DNA of 14,151 nt from an uncultured Mycoplasmatota bacterium (GTDB lineage: Bacteria; Bacillota_I; Bacilli_A; RF39; UBA660): positions 1 to 14,151 of the forward strand of contig CAMMKE010000027.1 of assembly GCA_946497375.1 (NCBI GenBank), read 5' to 3'. The position numbers were made by a program, and so were the translations under genes. How positions within the stretch are numbered: the first letter of the stretch is position 1; the number at the start of each line of letters is the position of its first letter. The notes below the pieces were generated by a model. That model was given only the letters and a program-made list of their open reading frames with translations, searched no databases and was not told the origin of the DNA. Of this stretch, positions 8,001 through 14,102 are shown piece by piece.

Positions 8001-8104
8001 AAGAGACTTTATCTATTGATATTATTAAAGATGAAAAACTTGATAAAAATATAGCAGTTAATGATTTGATGATGGGCCTTAAAGTAGAACGTAGAAAAAA
8101 ATAA
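5012..8104 (+). CDS. ileS: Isoleucyl-tRNA synthetase, type 2-like
   Basis: IleRS attaches isoleucine to tRNA-Ile in the cytosol. Residues 44-60 hold the HIGH-like signature (YDGPATANGKPGLHH, with H57-H58). The editing domain shows TTTPWTL from residue 223 and GTGIVHIAPAFGQDD from 311. IDCWFDSG is followed by KMSKS at 588-592, and the C-terminal part is the helical anticodon-binding domain. The 1030-residue length, the GWDTHGLPVE stretch and the lack of a C-terminal zinc finger fit the eukaryote-like type 2 enzymes (about 1030-1050 residues) better than the roughly 920-residue type 1. Type 2 enzymes are often insensitive to mupirocin, so natural resistance is possible; that is inference. Expression is under the T-box leader, and a terminator follows. 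Confidence 0.95.
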   Translation: MAFRELEKGKTHEVEMNILKTWEKMDILKQCIDNREGKENFVFYDGPATANGKPGLHHMMAKFLKDTFCKYKTMQGYRVLRKVGWDTHGLPVELQVEKELGFSNKKDIEEYGIKEFNQKCRESVWENEKAFSDLTKEMGQFIDLEHPYVTYDNNYIETEWWILKKFFDEGLFYEGHKILPYCTRCGTGLASHEVAQGYKEVTANTVIVPMKKKDEDVYFLVWTTTPWTLISNVALCVNPREEYVLVESQGNKFIVGKKLASKVLGDDYTVLEEYSGKNLEYMEYEQLIPSLKVDKKAFFVTVDDYVTMEDGTGIVHIAPAFGQDDYNVGKKYNLPVLNPVGEDGKYTEGLWKGMFVFDADIEVIKYLKENGKLFKKIKMNHNYPHCWRCDTPLLYYAKPSYYLEVTKIKDQVVKNNNGVNWYPSFVGEKRFGNWLLNMNDWAISRNRYWGTPLPLWKCSCGHQEMIGSRKELVEKAIEDIDETIELHRPYVDDIHIKCPECGKTMSRVSEVIDCWFDSGSMPFAQYHYPFENKELFEDQFPADFICEGIDQTRGWFYTLMLISTFVTGKSPYKNVLVNDLLLDKYGKKMSKSKGNIVKPFDLMNEFGSDVIRFYLPYVSPVWTPIKFDNDGLKEVNSKYLSTLKNAYSFFEMYANADKIDPREYNVPVNDRDITDKWLLSRLNNTLSLVTKAYDEYDLNKVVHYIVDFLNDDFSNWYIRSNRKRFWDSELTLSKKAVYQTTYEVLLALCEMAAPVTPFVTEEIYRNLTDGKSVHLRDFPKVDETLISSELENRMSLVRDICSLGRNAREDVSIKVRQPLNFIIVPKVFESVVGELESIILEELNVKEVVYEDDMSLYMDYIVKPNFRVVGKMFGSNIKDFQELVSKFDINDVNQIKSGYYTTEFLGKELKITEDMITTTLKNKEGYCASSNGNISVVLDTTLTDDLILEGLAREVVRKVQSLRKEADFVITDRINLYYNGEDIVDVMLDKYMNYVKEETLSIDIIKDEKLDKNIAVNDLMMGLKVERRKK

Positions 8105-8155
8105 AATTTATATGAATTTTAGAAATTCAAGATAATTTATCAGTGAAAATTGGGG

Positions 8156-8192
8156 AAAACAGGTGTTTTGAAGTGATTTTGCACCTGTTTTT
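8156..8192 (+). terminator. Terminator after ileS
   Basis: AAAACAGGTG (8156-8165) pairs perfectly with CACCTGTTTT (8182-8191) across a 16-base loop and ends in a T run. A smaller hairpin, TGAATTT-tag-AAATTCA (8113-8129), lies just upstream. I see no gene in the rest of 8105-8292. Confidence 0.75.
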
Positions 8193-8292
8193 GTCTTGAA
8201 CTTGTATTTTTCTCTTTTTGATTTAATTATCTCCTTATGATAGAGTGTAATCACTTTCTAGAAATCAGTTAATAAAGAAAGGAGATATTGTG

Positions 8293-9378
8293 ATGTACAC
8301 TGGATATAGTGAAGAATTTTTAGAAAAAATGATAAATTTAAAAGAAGCGATAAAATTAAGAGAAGAACTTATAAGGAAAGGAGAAGTCTTACCTGCTACA
8401 GAGGATGTTGTATTTAAGAATTTAATGATGAATAGCAAAATATTTCTAAGCATGATTTTAGAATATTTTTTAGGTCTTGATAAAGAAATAATAAGAAAGA
8501 ATATGCATTTGGAAAATACAGAGTTACCTGTTAGTAATGCTAAAGAAAAGAAGAAAGTTACAGATATAATTGTTAGAGTTGAAAGAAATGTAGTGAATTT
8601 AGAAATGAATGCTAGTTATTATGAAGGATTAGTAAATAGAAATATTGATTACATATTAAAGGGTAAGACAGAAGCGAATTTTAGTGGAGAAAATTATGAT
8701 GATAATTATATAGGTATACAAATAAACTTTGATTTAGATTGGCAATATGATGATAGAGAAATAATAAAGTTTGTATTAATGGATCCAGAACGCGGAATTA
8801 TTCTTTCAGAAAATCTTATAATATACAATATTAATCTTTTAAAATTCCGTGAAAAATATTATAATAATGATGAGTTAAGTGAGTTTGAGAGGGCTATAAC
8901 TTTACTAACTTTAACAAAACGAAAAGATATAGAAAAGATTAGTGAAGGAGTTGAAGGATTAATGGAAGCGAAAGAAGAGATAAAAAAACTATCTAATAAT
9001 TTAGGAATAATTGGTGTATATGATTATGAAAAACACAAAGAATGGGAATGGAAACAAAAGGCGAAAGAGTATGTTAAAGATGATTTGGTAAAAATTGAAG
9101 AAGGTAAGAAATTTATAGAAGAAAATAATAAGATTCTTGAAGAGAGGAAGAAATCTCTTGAAGAAGGACAGAAATCTCTTGAGAAAGGGCAAAAGTCTTT
9201 TGAGAAAGATAAGAAGTCTTTTGAGAAAGATAAGAAGTCTCTTGAGGAAAAAAGTAAAGCCTTTGAGGAACAACTTGCTTCAACTGCAAAAAGGCTATTA
9301 GATAATGGATTTTCTATTGATGAAGTTATTAATATTACTGGCTTATCTAAAATGAAAATAGAAAGTTTAAATAGATAG
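8293..9378 (+). CDS. Rpn/PD-(D/E)XK nuclease family protein with C-terminal heptad repeats
   Basis: This 361-residue protein resembles the Rpn (recombination-promoting nuclease, transposase_31-like) family of Bacillota. ATEDVVFKNLM (about residues 35-45) is the usual start of the nuclease domain. The core is read as DIIVRVERNVVNLEMNA (about 90-106), an Asp followed by an ExN-type motif where ExQ or ExK is more usual. The end (SIDEVINITGLSKMKIESL) is the small helical C-terminus common in the family. Between them is a seven-residue repeat array at 9130-9276. ATG 8293 is preferred over GTG 8290 because of spacing from aaaggaga (8278-8284). I see no terminal inverted repeats or target duplications, so mobility is not shown. 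Nuclease activity is inferred from family only. Confidence 0.75.
   Translation: MYTGYSEEFLEKMINLKEAIKLREELIRKGEVLPATEDVVFKNLMMNSKIFLSMILEYFLGLDKEIIRKNMHLENTELPVSNAKEKKKVTDIIVRVERNVVNLEMNASYYEGLVNRNIDYILKGKTEANFSGENYDDNYIGIQINFDLDWQYDDREIIKFVLMDPERGIILSENLIIYNINLLKFREKYYNNDELSEFERAITLLTLTKRKDIEKISEGVEGLMEAKEEIKKLSNNLGIIGVYDYEKHKEWEWKQKAKEYVKDDLVKIEEGKKFIEENNKILEERKKSLEEGQKSLEKGQKSFEKDKKSFEKDKKSLEEKSKAFEEQLASTAKRLLDNGFSIDEVINITGLSKMKIESLNR
9130..9276 (+). repeat. 21-base coding repeats (heptad coiled coil)
   Basis: Seven consecutive heptads read KILEERK, KSLEEGQ, KSLEKGQ, KSFEKDK, KSFEKDK, KSLEEKS, KAFEEQL. The fourth and fifth copies (9193-9213 and 9214-9234) are identical at all 21 bases, so the array is recent enough to expand or contract. 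It would form a charged coiled coil. Confidence 0.85.
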
Positions 9379-9482
9379 TTGATATAAAGTGTGTTAATAT
9401 ATAATTAACAAAAAAGTTGCAAAGAGAGTTGGAATTTCTTGAGTGAGAAGTCTCATTTCTTTTCATTATTTTTTTGACGGTA

Positions 9483-9488
9483 TATAAT
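9483..9488 (+). promoter_or_regulatory. Possible -10 element for the Mur ligase gene
   Basis: A perfect TATAAT lies about 55 bases before the TTG start. No good -35 is found at 16-18 bases upstream (ttttca at 9460-9465 is weak). TTGACG at 9474-9479 is too close to pair with it. Confidence 0.35.
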
Positions 9489-9544
9489 ATAAGTAACAAG
9501 ATTATTATATCTTTATATTTTATATTAGAAGGTGTTGATGTTTT

Positions 9545-10957
9545 TTGAAAAGATTAAGTGAATTATATGATATTAATGATGATAGATTAATTAAAGGGAT
9601 TAAGATAAATTCAAAAGAGGTAGAGCCTGGGGATATATTTGTTTGTACAATGGGTGTTACTGCTGATAGGCATGATTTTATAGATGAAGCGATTAAAAAT
9701 GGTGCGAGTGCTATTGTTGTTAGTCGTGATGTAGAAAATAAGTCAGTACCTGTTATTAAAGTTGATGATACTAATTTAGAGCTTAGAAAACTTAGTGCTA
9801 AGTTCTATGATTATCCTTGTAATTATCTTTATATGATAGGAGTTACTGGTACTAATGGTAAGACTACTGTTGCAGAGATTATTTATCAGTTATTAGGTGG
9901 AAGCTGTGCTTATATAGGTACTAATGGTAAAAAATATAAAGGTAAAAAGGAAAGCATTAGAAATACATGTCCTGATGTAGATAGACTTTATAAGTATTTT
10001 AGAGAATTTATTGATAATGGTTGTAATACAGTTTGTATGGAAGCAAGTAGTGAAGCCTTTTATAGACATAGACTTGATGATATTAAATATGATATAGGAA
10101 TAGTTACTAATATTACAGAAGATCATTTAAATATTCATAAAACAATAGAAAACTATGTAGACTGTAAGTGTCAGCTAGTTAGACAAGTTAAAGATGAAGG
10201 TTATTCAATATTAAATAGTAGTGATAAATACTTTGATAAGTTTAAAAGAGAAGCGAATGGTAAGATAGTTAGTTATGGCTATAAAGATAGTGATACTTTA
10301 AAGATAGAGAATTATACTTTGAGAAGAGATAAGACTATTATTACCTTTAAATATAACAATAAAACTTATGAAGTCATTTCTCCATTACTTGGTAGTTTTA
10401 ATGTTGATAATTTAAGCTCAGCTATACTTTGCCTTCTTTGTAAAGGTATTAGTTTTGATGAGATAATTAAAAGAGTTAGTAAGATTAAACAAATAGAAGG
10501 TAGAATGGAGATAATGCCTTTTGTCTCTAAATATACAGTAATTCTTGATTATGCTCATACTACTGATGCCTTAGATAATATATTAACATTTTTAGATATG
10601 GTTAAAGATGCTAGAATTATTACAGTTACTGGTAGTGCTGGAGGAAGAGAAAGTGATAAAAGGCCAGGTATGGGTAAAGTAGTTTTAGAAAAATCAGATT
10701 ATGTAATATTTACAATGGATGATCCAAGATATGAAGATCCTAATAAAATTATAGATGATTTAGTTAGTGGTTCAGATAAAACTAATTATGAGAGGATTAT
10801 CGATAGAAAGAAAGCGATATATAAAGCTTTAGATATGGCAGAGGATAAAGATATAGTTTTAATTGCAGGTAAGGGTAGAGATGATTACATGGCTATTGAT
10901 GATAAGTATTTACCATACTGCGATTATGATGTTATTAAGAGTTACTATGAACAGTAG
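9545..10957 (+). CDS. MurE-like UDP-N-acetylmuramyl-tripeptide synthetase (TTG start)
   Basis: This Mur ligase adds the third residue of the peptidoglycan stem peptide to UDP-MurNAc-L-Ala-D-Glu using ATP in the cytosol. The ATP loop GVTGTNGKTT is at residues 99-108, the EASS motif (E166, S168-169) and TNITEDHLNIH at 188-198. K208 sits where the carbamylated lysine is expected. DYAHTTDAL, GSAGGRESDKRPGMG and AGKGRDDY follow. The substrate-selecting motif reads DDPR (392-395), close to the DNPR of meso-diaminopimelate enzymes, but the third amino acid cannot be settled. TTG at 9545 is chosen because an in-frame stop at 9536 excludes longer forms, aaggtg (9529-9534) is well placed, and KRLSELYDI is a normal MurE start. 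It is slightly short (470 residues). No other mur genes are nearby. Confidence 0.85.
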   Translation: MKRLSELYDINDDRLIKGIKINSKEVEPGDIFVCTMGVTADRHDFIDEAIKNGASAIVVSRDVENKSVPVIKVDDTNLELRKLSAKFYDYPCNYLYMIGVTGTNGKTTVAEIIYQLLGGSCAYIGTNGKKYKGKKESIRNTCPDVDRLYKYFREFIDNGCNTVCMEASSEAFYRHRLDDIKYDIGIVTNITEDHLNIHKTIENYVDCKCQLVRQVKDEGYSILNSSDKYFDKFKREANGKIVSYGYKDSDTLKIENYTLRRDKTIITFKYNNKTYEVISPLLGSFNVDNLSSAILCLLCKGISFDEIIKRVSKIKQIEGRMEIMPFVSKYTVILDYAHTTDALDNILTFLDMVKDARIITVTGSAGGRESDKRPGMGKVVLEKSDYVIFTMDDPRYEDPNKIIDDLVSGSDKTNYERIIDRKKAIYKALDMAEDKDIVLIAGKGRDDYMAIDDKYLPYCDYDVIKSYYEQ

Positions 10958-10960
10958 TTT

Positions 10961-10998
10961 ACACTTATCTTTTTGTCAAATGGTTGTCTTATAAGTGT
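10961..10998. repeat. Inverted repeat between the Mur ligase and 3D-protein genes
   Basis: ACACTTAT (10961-10968) and ATAAGTGT (10991-10998) are perfect 8-base inverted repeats around 22 bases. No T run follows, so an operator or weak hairpin is as likely as a terminator. Confidence 0.35.
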
Positions 10999-11012
10999 CT
11001 ATGTGTTAAGAT
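10984..11012 (+). promoter_or_regulatory. Possible promoter for the 3D-domain gene
   Basis: TTGTCT (10984-10989), a 17-base spacer and TAAGAT (11007-11012) would start the transcript near 11019. That start is after the upstream in-frame ATG at 11017, which supports ATG 11041 as the true start. Confidence 0.4.
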
Positions 11013-11040
11013 ATAAATGAACATAGAAAGCAGTGATATT

Positions 11041-11721
11041 ATGAAGAGAACCATTTATATTATTAATGCAATTTTATTTATGGGGTGTTGTTTACTTGTC
11101 AGTACAACTACACCTGATGTAAAAGATATAGATGTAAATAATAAAATTACTTATGTAAACAGTGATGCAATTACTAAAGAAGAAGTTATAGAAGTTGCAC
11201 CTGTTGAAGTAGTAGAAGAAGTTGTAGAAAAAGAACCTGTAGTAGTAGAGGAAAAAGCAGAAGAGGAAGTTATAGAAGAAGAGCCTGAGGAAGAGGTAGT
11301 TGTAGGTAAAGATGAAGTAATAGAAGATAATACACCTATTGATAGTAAACCTGATGAAGAGGTATATATTCCTTCTATTACGGTTGGTTCTACTTTTACA
11401 GGTACTATGAGTGGATATGGTGCAGATATTGGTAATTATACAGCTTCTGGTCATTATATAGGTGATAGTATTTATTATCCTGATTCTACTTATGGTGATA
11501 TTAGAATATTAGCAGGAGATAGAAGTATTCCTTTTGGTACTGTTATAGAGGTTAGTAATAGCAATGCAGGTAGTTTCATAGGAATTGTTTTAGATACAGG
11601 ACGCAATATTGGTTTTGATAAATTATATGACTTTGATGTGTTATTTGAAACAAGTAGAGAAGCATTAAATTATGGTGTTAGTAAAAATGTATCTTTTAAA
11701 ATATTAAGAGTAGGTTATTAA
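11041..11721 (+). CDS. Membrane-anchored 3D-domain cell-wall protein
   Basis: This 226-residue exported protein starts MKRTIYIINAILFMGCCLLV, a signal anchor or signal peptide. A lipobox reading (FMGC) is possible but poor. Residues about 45-115 form a very acidic Glu/Val/Pro-rich stalk. The C-terminal half is a 3D (Asp-Asp-Asp) double-psi barrel domain, with SGYGADIGNYTASG, IPFGTVIEVSN, D185 in GIVLDTG, and D197 and D199 in YDFDVLF. This is the fold of the MltA and YocH/Rpf-like wall hydrolases, so a role in peptidoglycan remodelling is likely. ATG 11041 is chosen over the in-frame ATG at 11017 because agaaagcagtgat resembles the full anti-Shine-Dalgarno complement and the hydrophobic segment then begins at the N-terminus. 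Confidence 0.8.
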   Translation: MKRTIYIINAILFMGCCLLVSTTTPDVKDIDVNNKITYVNSDAITKEEVIEVAPVEVVEEVVEKEPVVVEEKAEEEVIEEEPEEEVVVGKDEVIEDNTPIDSKPDEEVYIPSITVGSTFTGTMSGYGADIGNYTASGHYIGDSIYYPDSTYGDIRILAGDRSIPFGTVIEVSNSNAGSFIGIVLDTGRNIGFDKLYDFDVLFETSREALNYGVSKNVSFKILRVGY

Positions 11722-11726
11722 AATTA

Positions 11727-11755
11727 TTGCTATTTAAAGTAATTTATGATAGTAT
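11727..11755 (+). promoter_or_regulatory. Possible promoter for the small ORF and variable-protein gene
   Basis: TTGCTA (11727-11732), a 17-base spacer and an extended -10 TGa-TAGTAT (11747-11755). The next strong ribosome binding site is that of the 55-codon ORF. Confidence 0.45.
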
Positions 11756-11790
11756 TAAGTTAACAAAGATAATAGAAAGAGAGTGATTGT

Positions 11791-11958
11791 ATGGTTAATT
11801 TAGTTTATCAGGGTAAAATAAATTGTCAATTTTGGGGTAAATTAATTCGTCAATCTTTAAAAACTCTAGGTTTACAATGTGTTACCTGGGGGGGGGCAGT
11901 TACTTGTAGATTAAGTAATATAATTACTTTCTTTCATTATGATATAAGAGCAGGATAG
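11791..11958 (+). CDS. Small 55-residue ORF with a G9 run, unknown
   Basis: I do not recognise this ORF. It has a good ribosome binding site (agaaagagagtga, from about 11774) and an ATG at 11791. The product is basic, with Cys at 13, 30 and 38, a Trp at 15 and the segment CVTWGGAVTC around a run of nine G (11888-11896). Loss of one G would reach TAA after six codons, and gain of one would reach TAG after four, so only the present length reads through to 11958. It ends 49 bases before the start of the large secreted protein and may be its leader peptide, a translational switch or a real small protein. The strong ribosome binding site is the main support for coding. Confidence 0.45.
   Translation: MVNLVYQGKINCQFWGKLIRQSLKTLGLQCVTWGGAVTCRLSNIITFFHYDIRAG
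11888..11896 (+). repeat. G9 homopolymer tract
   Basis: Nine consecutive G, by far the longest G run in this AT-rich window. It lies inside the small ORF, upstream of a variable surface-protein gene. Such runs are classic slipped-strand contingency loci. Confidence 0.9.
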
Positions 11959-12007
11959 AGATAGGTTCTTTTTAGTGTGAGAAAAATAAATTGAGGAGGA
12001 GTAAAAA

Positions 12008-13954
12008 ATGGAAAAGACAAAGAAAGAAATAGTAATAATAGGATTAATATTATTAATGGTAATAGCATTAATAGGAGTAAGCTATGCGGCCTTTAGTTAT
12101 AGTAAAACAGGAACAAAATTAAATAGTATAACGACAGGTTCAATAACAATGACATATGAAGAAACAGATAATGTAATAAATATAAATGGTGCCTTACCAA
12201 CAACAGATGCAACTGGGAAGAAAAGACTAACAGAAGGAGAATACTTTGATTTTACAGTAAGTAGTAAGATAGCAGGAGATGTAAATATCAATTATGAGAT
12301 AAGTGCGAAAGATGTAACAACTAGTGATAGAAAGATAGATGGTTCTAATATAAAGTTATATTTAACTAGATTAACAGATGATGGTGAAGAAGAATTAATG
12401 ACACCAGAAGTTTATAATGAGGAGACGAGTTCTAATAACTTTACAGGAAGACCATCAGGAGAGATGAGTTTATATACAAGTAGTATGAACTCTAGTGAAA
12501 GTAATAGATATAGACTAAGAATGTGGGTAGATGAAGATTATAATCCTCAAGGAGATGGAGGAGGATTACAATTCTCAGTACAAATAAATGTTTATGGTAA
12601 AGATGGAGATAAGATGCCTGTTACAACTAGTCCTGTAAATGAAGTATTGTTGTCTAATATACCTGAAGATAATCAATACAATGATGAGGTAGATACATTT
12701 ATAACAGGAGAAGATCCAAATAACTATATCTGGTATAGTGGAAAGTTATGGAGAGCAGTATCTGTAAATAATGAAGCGAAGACAACTAAGTTGGTAACAC
12801 AGTGGAATATAAGTGCAGTTAACTATGATGATGCTAGTAGTGCTTTTGAAGGAAGTTATATGGAAGAGTGGTTAAATGATACTACAGTAGATGGCTTCTT
12901 AGGTAATTTAAGAGATTATGAAGACTTTATTATTACTGATGCAGTATGGGATGCGACATTAGATGCGACTAGTTTAGGAAGTATAACAAGACCTAATGGA
13001 GAGGCAACTGTAACAGATGCCGTTGGATTACTTAATATATATGAGTATCAGTCCAGTTATACAGGAACAACTTATAGTAATGGTTATTTAAATAATGGAC
13101 TTAATTGGTTGACTTTAACACCACGTAGTTCGTCTACCGTGAGTAACGTGAGCGACGATGGCACTGCGCTCGGCAACCCTTCGACCGGTTCGGTCGGTGT
13201 CCGGCCATCAATAAATCTAAAATCTAGCGTTCGTATCGTAGATGGTAATGGAACAATAGAAAATCCCTATCGCTTAGAAGGAGATAATGATACTAGTCTA
13301 TCAGGTACATTACTTTCAAGTAGATATAGTGGTGAGTATGTAAGATTTGGAAATGATGAGAATAATCTATATAGAATAGTAAGCCATGAAAATGGAACAG
13401 GAACAAAGATAGTAAGTGCCGAGCCATTAAAGAGTTCTGGTACGTTTATAAAGAGTGTTTTTGGAGATACTAATACATTTTCAAGTACAAATACAATTGG
13501 AACATTTTTAAATGGGGAATATCTAACTAATTATGTAGGAAATGCTTATAGTGATATGATAGAAGATAGTACAACTTGGTATCTAGGAACAGTAGGAAGT
13601 AGTGATTCATATAAACTAGCCAAATATACAGATACTAATATGAGTAGTACAGTTTCTACTACTACAAATGCTAAAGTAGGATTACTAAGGTTTGGAGAAT
13701 TAATGGCAGGACAATTTGAAAGATATGCCGTAAAAGGTAGCTATTCAAGTACAGGGTTAACAACTGATTATTGGACCTTAACACCATATATTTCTAAAGT
13801 GCGTTATGTGCGCAACTTTGGCAATGCGGACCAGAACATTCCTTCGCGCTACCCGCGCGGTGTCCGGCCATCCATAAATCTAAAATCTAGCGTGGAGATA
13901 AGCTCAGGAACAGGTGTAAAATCAGATCCGTTTGTTTTGACTCTAAGTAGTTAG
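12008..13954 (+). CDS. Secreted protein with TasA-like N-terminus and two DUF6273-like variable modules
   Basis: This 648-residue protein starts with a hydrophobic segment (residues 8-28) and then AAFSYSKTGTKLNSITTGSI, the pattern of SipW-processed TasA/camelysin-like proteins. Residues about 30-200 are a beta-rich domain. Two tandem modules of DUF6273/C-type-lectin-like type follow (about 218-425 and 430-648). Each has a conserved end, TLTP then a variable stretch then GVRPSINLKSSV, with G397 and G618 starting those blocks. The variable stretches (residues 374-396 and 596-617) are encoded by GC-rich codons (cgc, gcg, ctc, ccg, tcg) otherwise rare here. Most other codons end in A (aca, ata, gga), unlike the T-ending style of the preceding genes. 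The ribosome binding site aggaggag is strong. It is probably an extracellular ligand-binding protein diversified by a retroelement; ligand and anchoring are unknown. Confidence 0.85.
   Translation: MEKTKKEIVIIGLILLMVIALIGVSYAAFSYSKTGTKLNSITTGSITMTYEETDNVININGALPTTDATGKKRLTEGEYFDFTVSSKIAGDVNINYEISAKDVTTSDRKIDGSNIKLYLTRLTDDGEEELMTPEVYNEETSSNNFTGRPSGEMSLYTSSMNSSESNRYRLRMWVDEDYNPQGDGGGLQFSVQINVYGKDGDKMPVTTSPVNEVLLSNIPEDNQYNDEVDTFITGEDPNNYIWYSGKLWRAVSVNNEAKTTKLVTQWNISAVNYDDASSAFEGSYMEEWLNDTTVDGFLGNLRDYEDFIITDAVWDATLDATSLGSITRPNGEATVTDAVGLLNIYEYQSSYTGTTYSNGYLNNGLNWLTLTPRSSSTVSNVSDDGTALGNPSTGSVGVRPSINLKSSVRIVDGNGTIENPYRLEGDNDTSLSGTLLSSRYSGEYVRFGNDENNLYRIVSHENGTGTKIVSAEPLKSSGTFIKSVFGDTNTFSSTNTIGTFLNGEYLTNYVGNAYSDMIEDSTTWYLGTVGSSDSYKLAKYTDTNMSSTVSTTTNAKVGLLRFGELMAGQFERYAVKGSYSSTGLTTDYWTLTPYISKVRYVRNFGNADQNIPSRYPRGVRPSINLKSSVEISSGTGVKSDPFVLTLSS
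13127..13230 (+). other. Variable region 1 (DGR-like VR with conserved 3' block)
   Basis: The GC-rich island of 13127-13195 encodes residues 374-396. It is followed by a 35-base block (13196-13230, starting ggtgtccggcc) that matches the end of variable region 2 at 34 of 35 bases. The rest of the two modules has diverged strongly. The conserved block is in the place of the initiation-of-mutagenic-homing site of a diversity-generating retroelement. Confidence 0.65.
13793..13893 (+). other. Variable region 2 (DGR-like VR with conserved 3' block)
   Basis: The second GC-rich island (13793-13858, residues 596-617) precedes the 35-base block at 13859-13893. Aligned by codon with variable region 1 (one codon, att at 13838, is extra), nearly all differences are in the first two codon positions. 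Both islands are preceded by ttaacacca (13115-13123 and 13778-13786). Confidence 0.65.
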
Positions 13955-13956
13955 AT

Positions 13957-13994
13957 GTCAGGAATCTAGGAAATGTATTTTCTAGATTCCTGAC
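13957..13994. terminator. Strong hairpin after the variable protein (terminator or retrohoming cruciform)
   Basis: The 17-base arms 13957-13973 and 13978-13994 pair throughout, with one G-U, around a TGTA loop starting two bases after the stop codon. A T run after the stem is lacking (taattaaatt follows), so a classical terminator is only one reading. In known retroelements of this class, a stem with a four-base loop just after the variable region promotes homing. Confidence 0.7.
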
Positions 13995-14008
13995 TAATTA
14001 AATTAGAC

Positions 14009-14014
14009 TATAAT
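14009..14014 (+). promoter_or_regulatory. Possible -10 element before the downstream cassette
   Basis: TATAAT lies about 35 bases before the template-like cassette. No convincing -35 accompanies it, and the region is very AT-rich. Confidence 0.2.
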
Positions 14015-14048
14015 TAGATTAAATAAATTATGGTAGGGAATTACTAAT

Positions 14049-14102
14049 AGTACGTCTTACGTGCGGAATGCGGGCAACAATGGTAACGCGAACAACAATA
14101 GA
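14049..14102 (+). other. Template-repeat-like cassette (Asn-codon-rich)
   Basis: This GC-richer patch in AT-rich DNA reads, in the register of the variable regions, SYVRNAGNNGNANNN. It matches variable region 1 at 33 of 51 bases and variable region 2 at 31 of 45 by hand alignment without gaps. It keeps AAC/AAT where the variable regions differ, as a template would. It lacks the 35-base 3' block, and at several non-A bases both variable regions agree against it. It may be a diverged template, a template of a related element, or a remnant. No reverse transcriptase gene is seen before 14151. Confidence 0.5.

Noticed and set aside
9001..9273. A minus-strand open frame opposite the heptad repeats
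   Set aside because: It mirrors the repeats (Phe/Leu/Lys only) and has no start signals.
8293..9378. An intact insertion sequence around the Rpn-family gene
   Set aside because: No terminal inverted repeats or flanking direct repeats were found by eye; the gene alone is annotated.
9393..9409. Hairpin GTTAAT-atata-ATTAAC read as a terminator
   Set aside because: It is followed by A, not T, on the + strand and is likely to occur by chance in AT-rich DNA.
9442..9477. A terminator after the Rpn-family gene (gtgag-aagt-ctcat hairpin followed by T-rich sequence)
   Set aside because: The stem is only five or six pairs with a G-U, and the T run begins well after it.
9538..9561. ATG start just before the Mur ligase TTG
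   Set aside because: It is in another frame and stops after seven codons. The TTG frame alone gives the conserved MurE start.
11092..11454. A long minus-strand open frame opposite the acidic stalk of the 3D-domain protein
   Set aside because: It is the complement of Glu/Val-rich codons, giving a Phe/Tyr-rich product with no plausible ribosome binding site.
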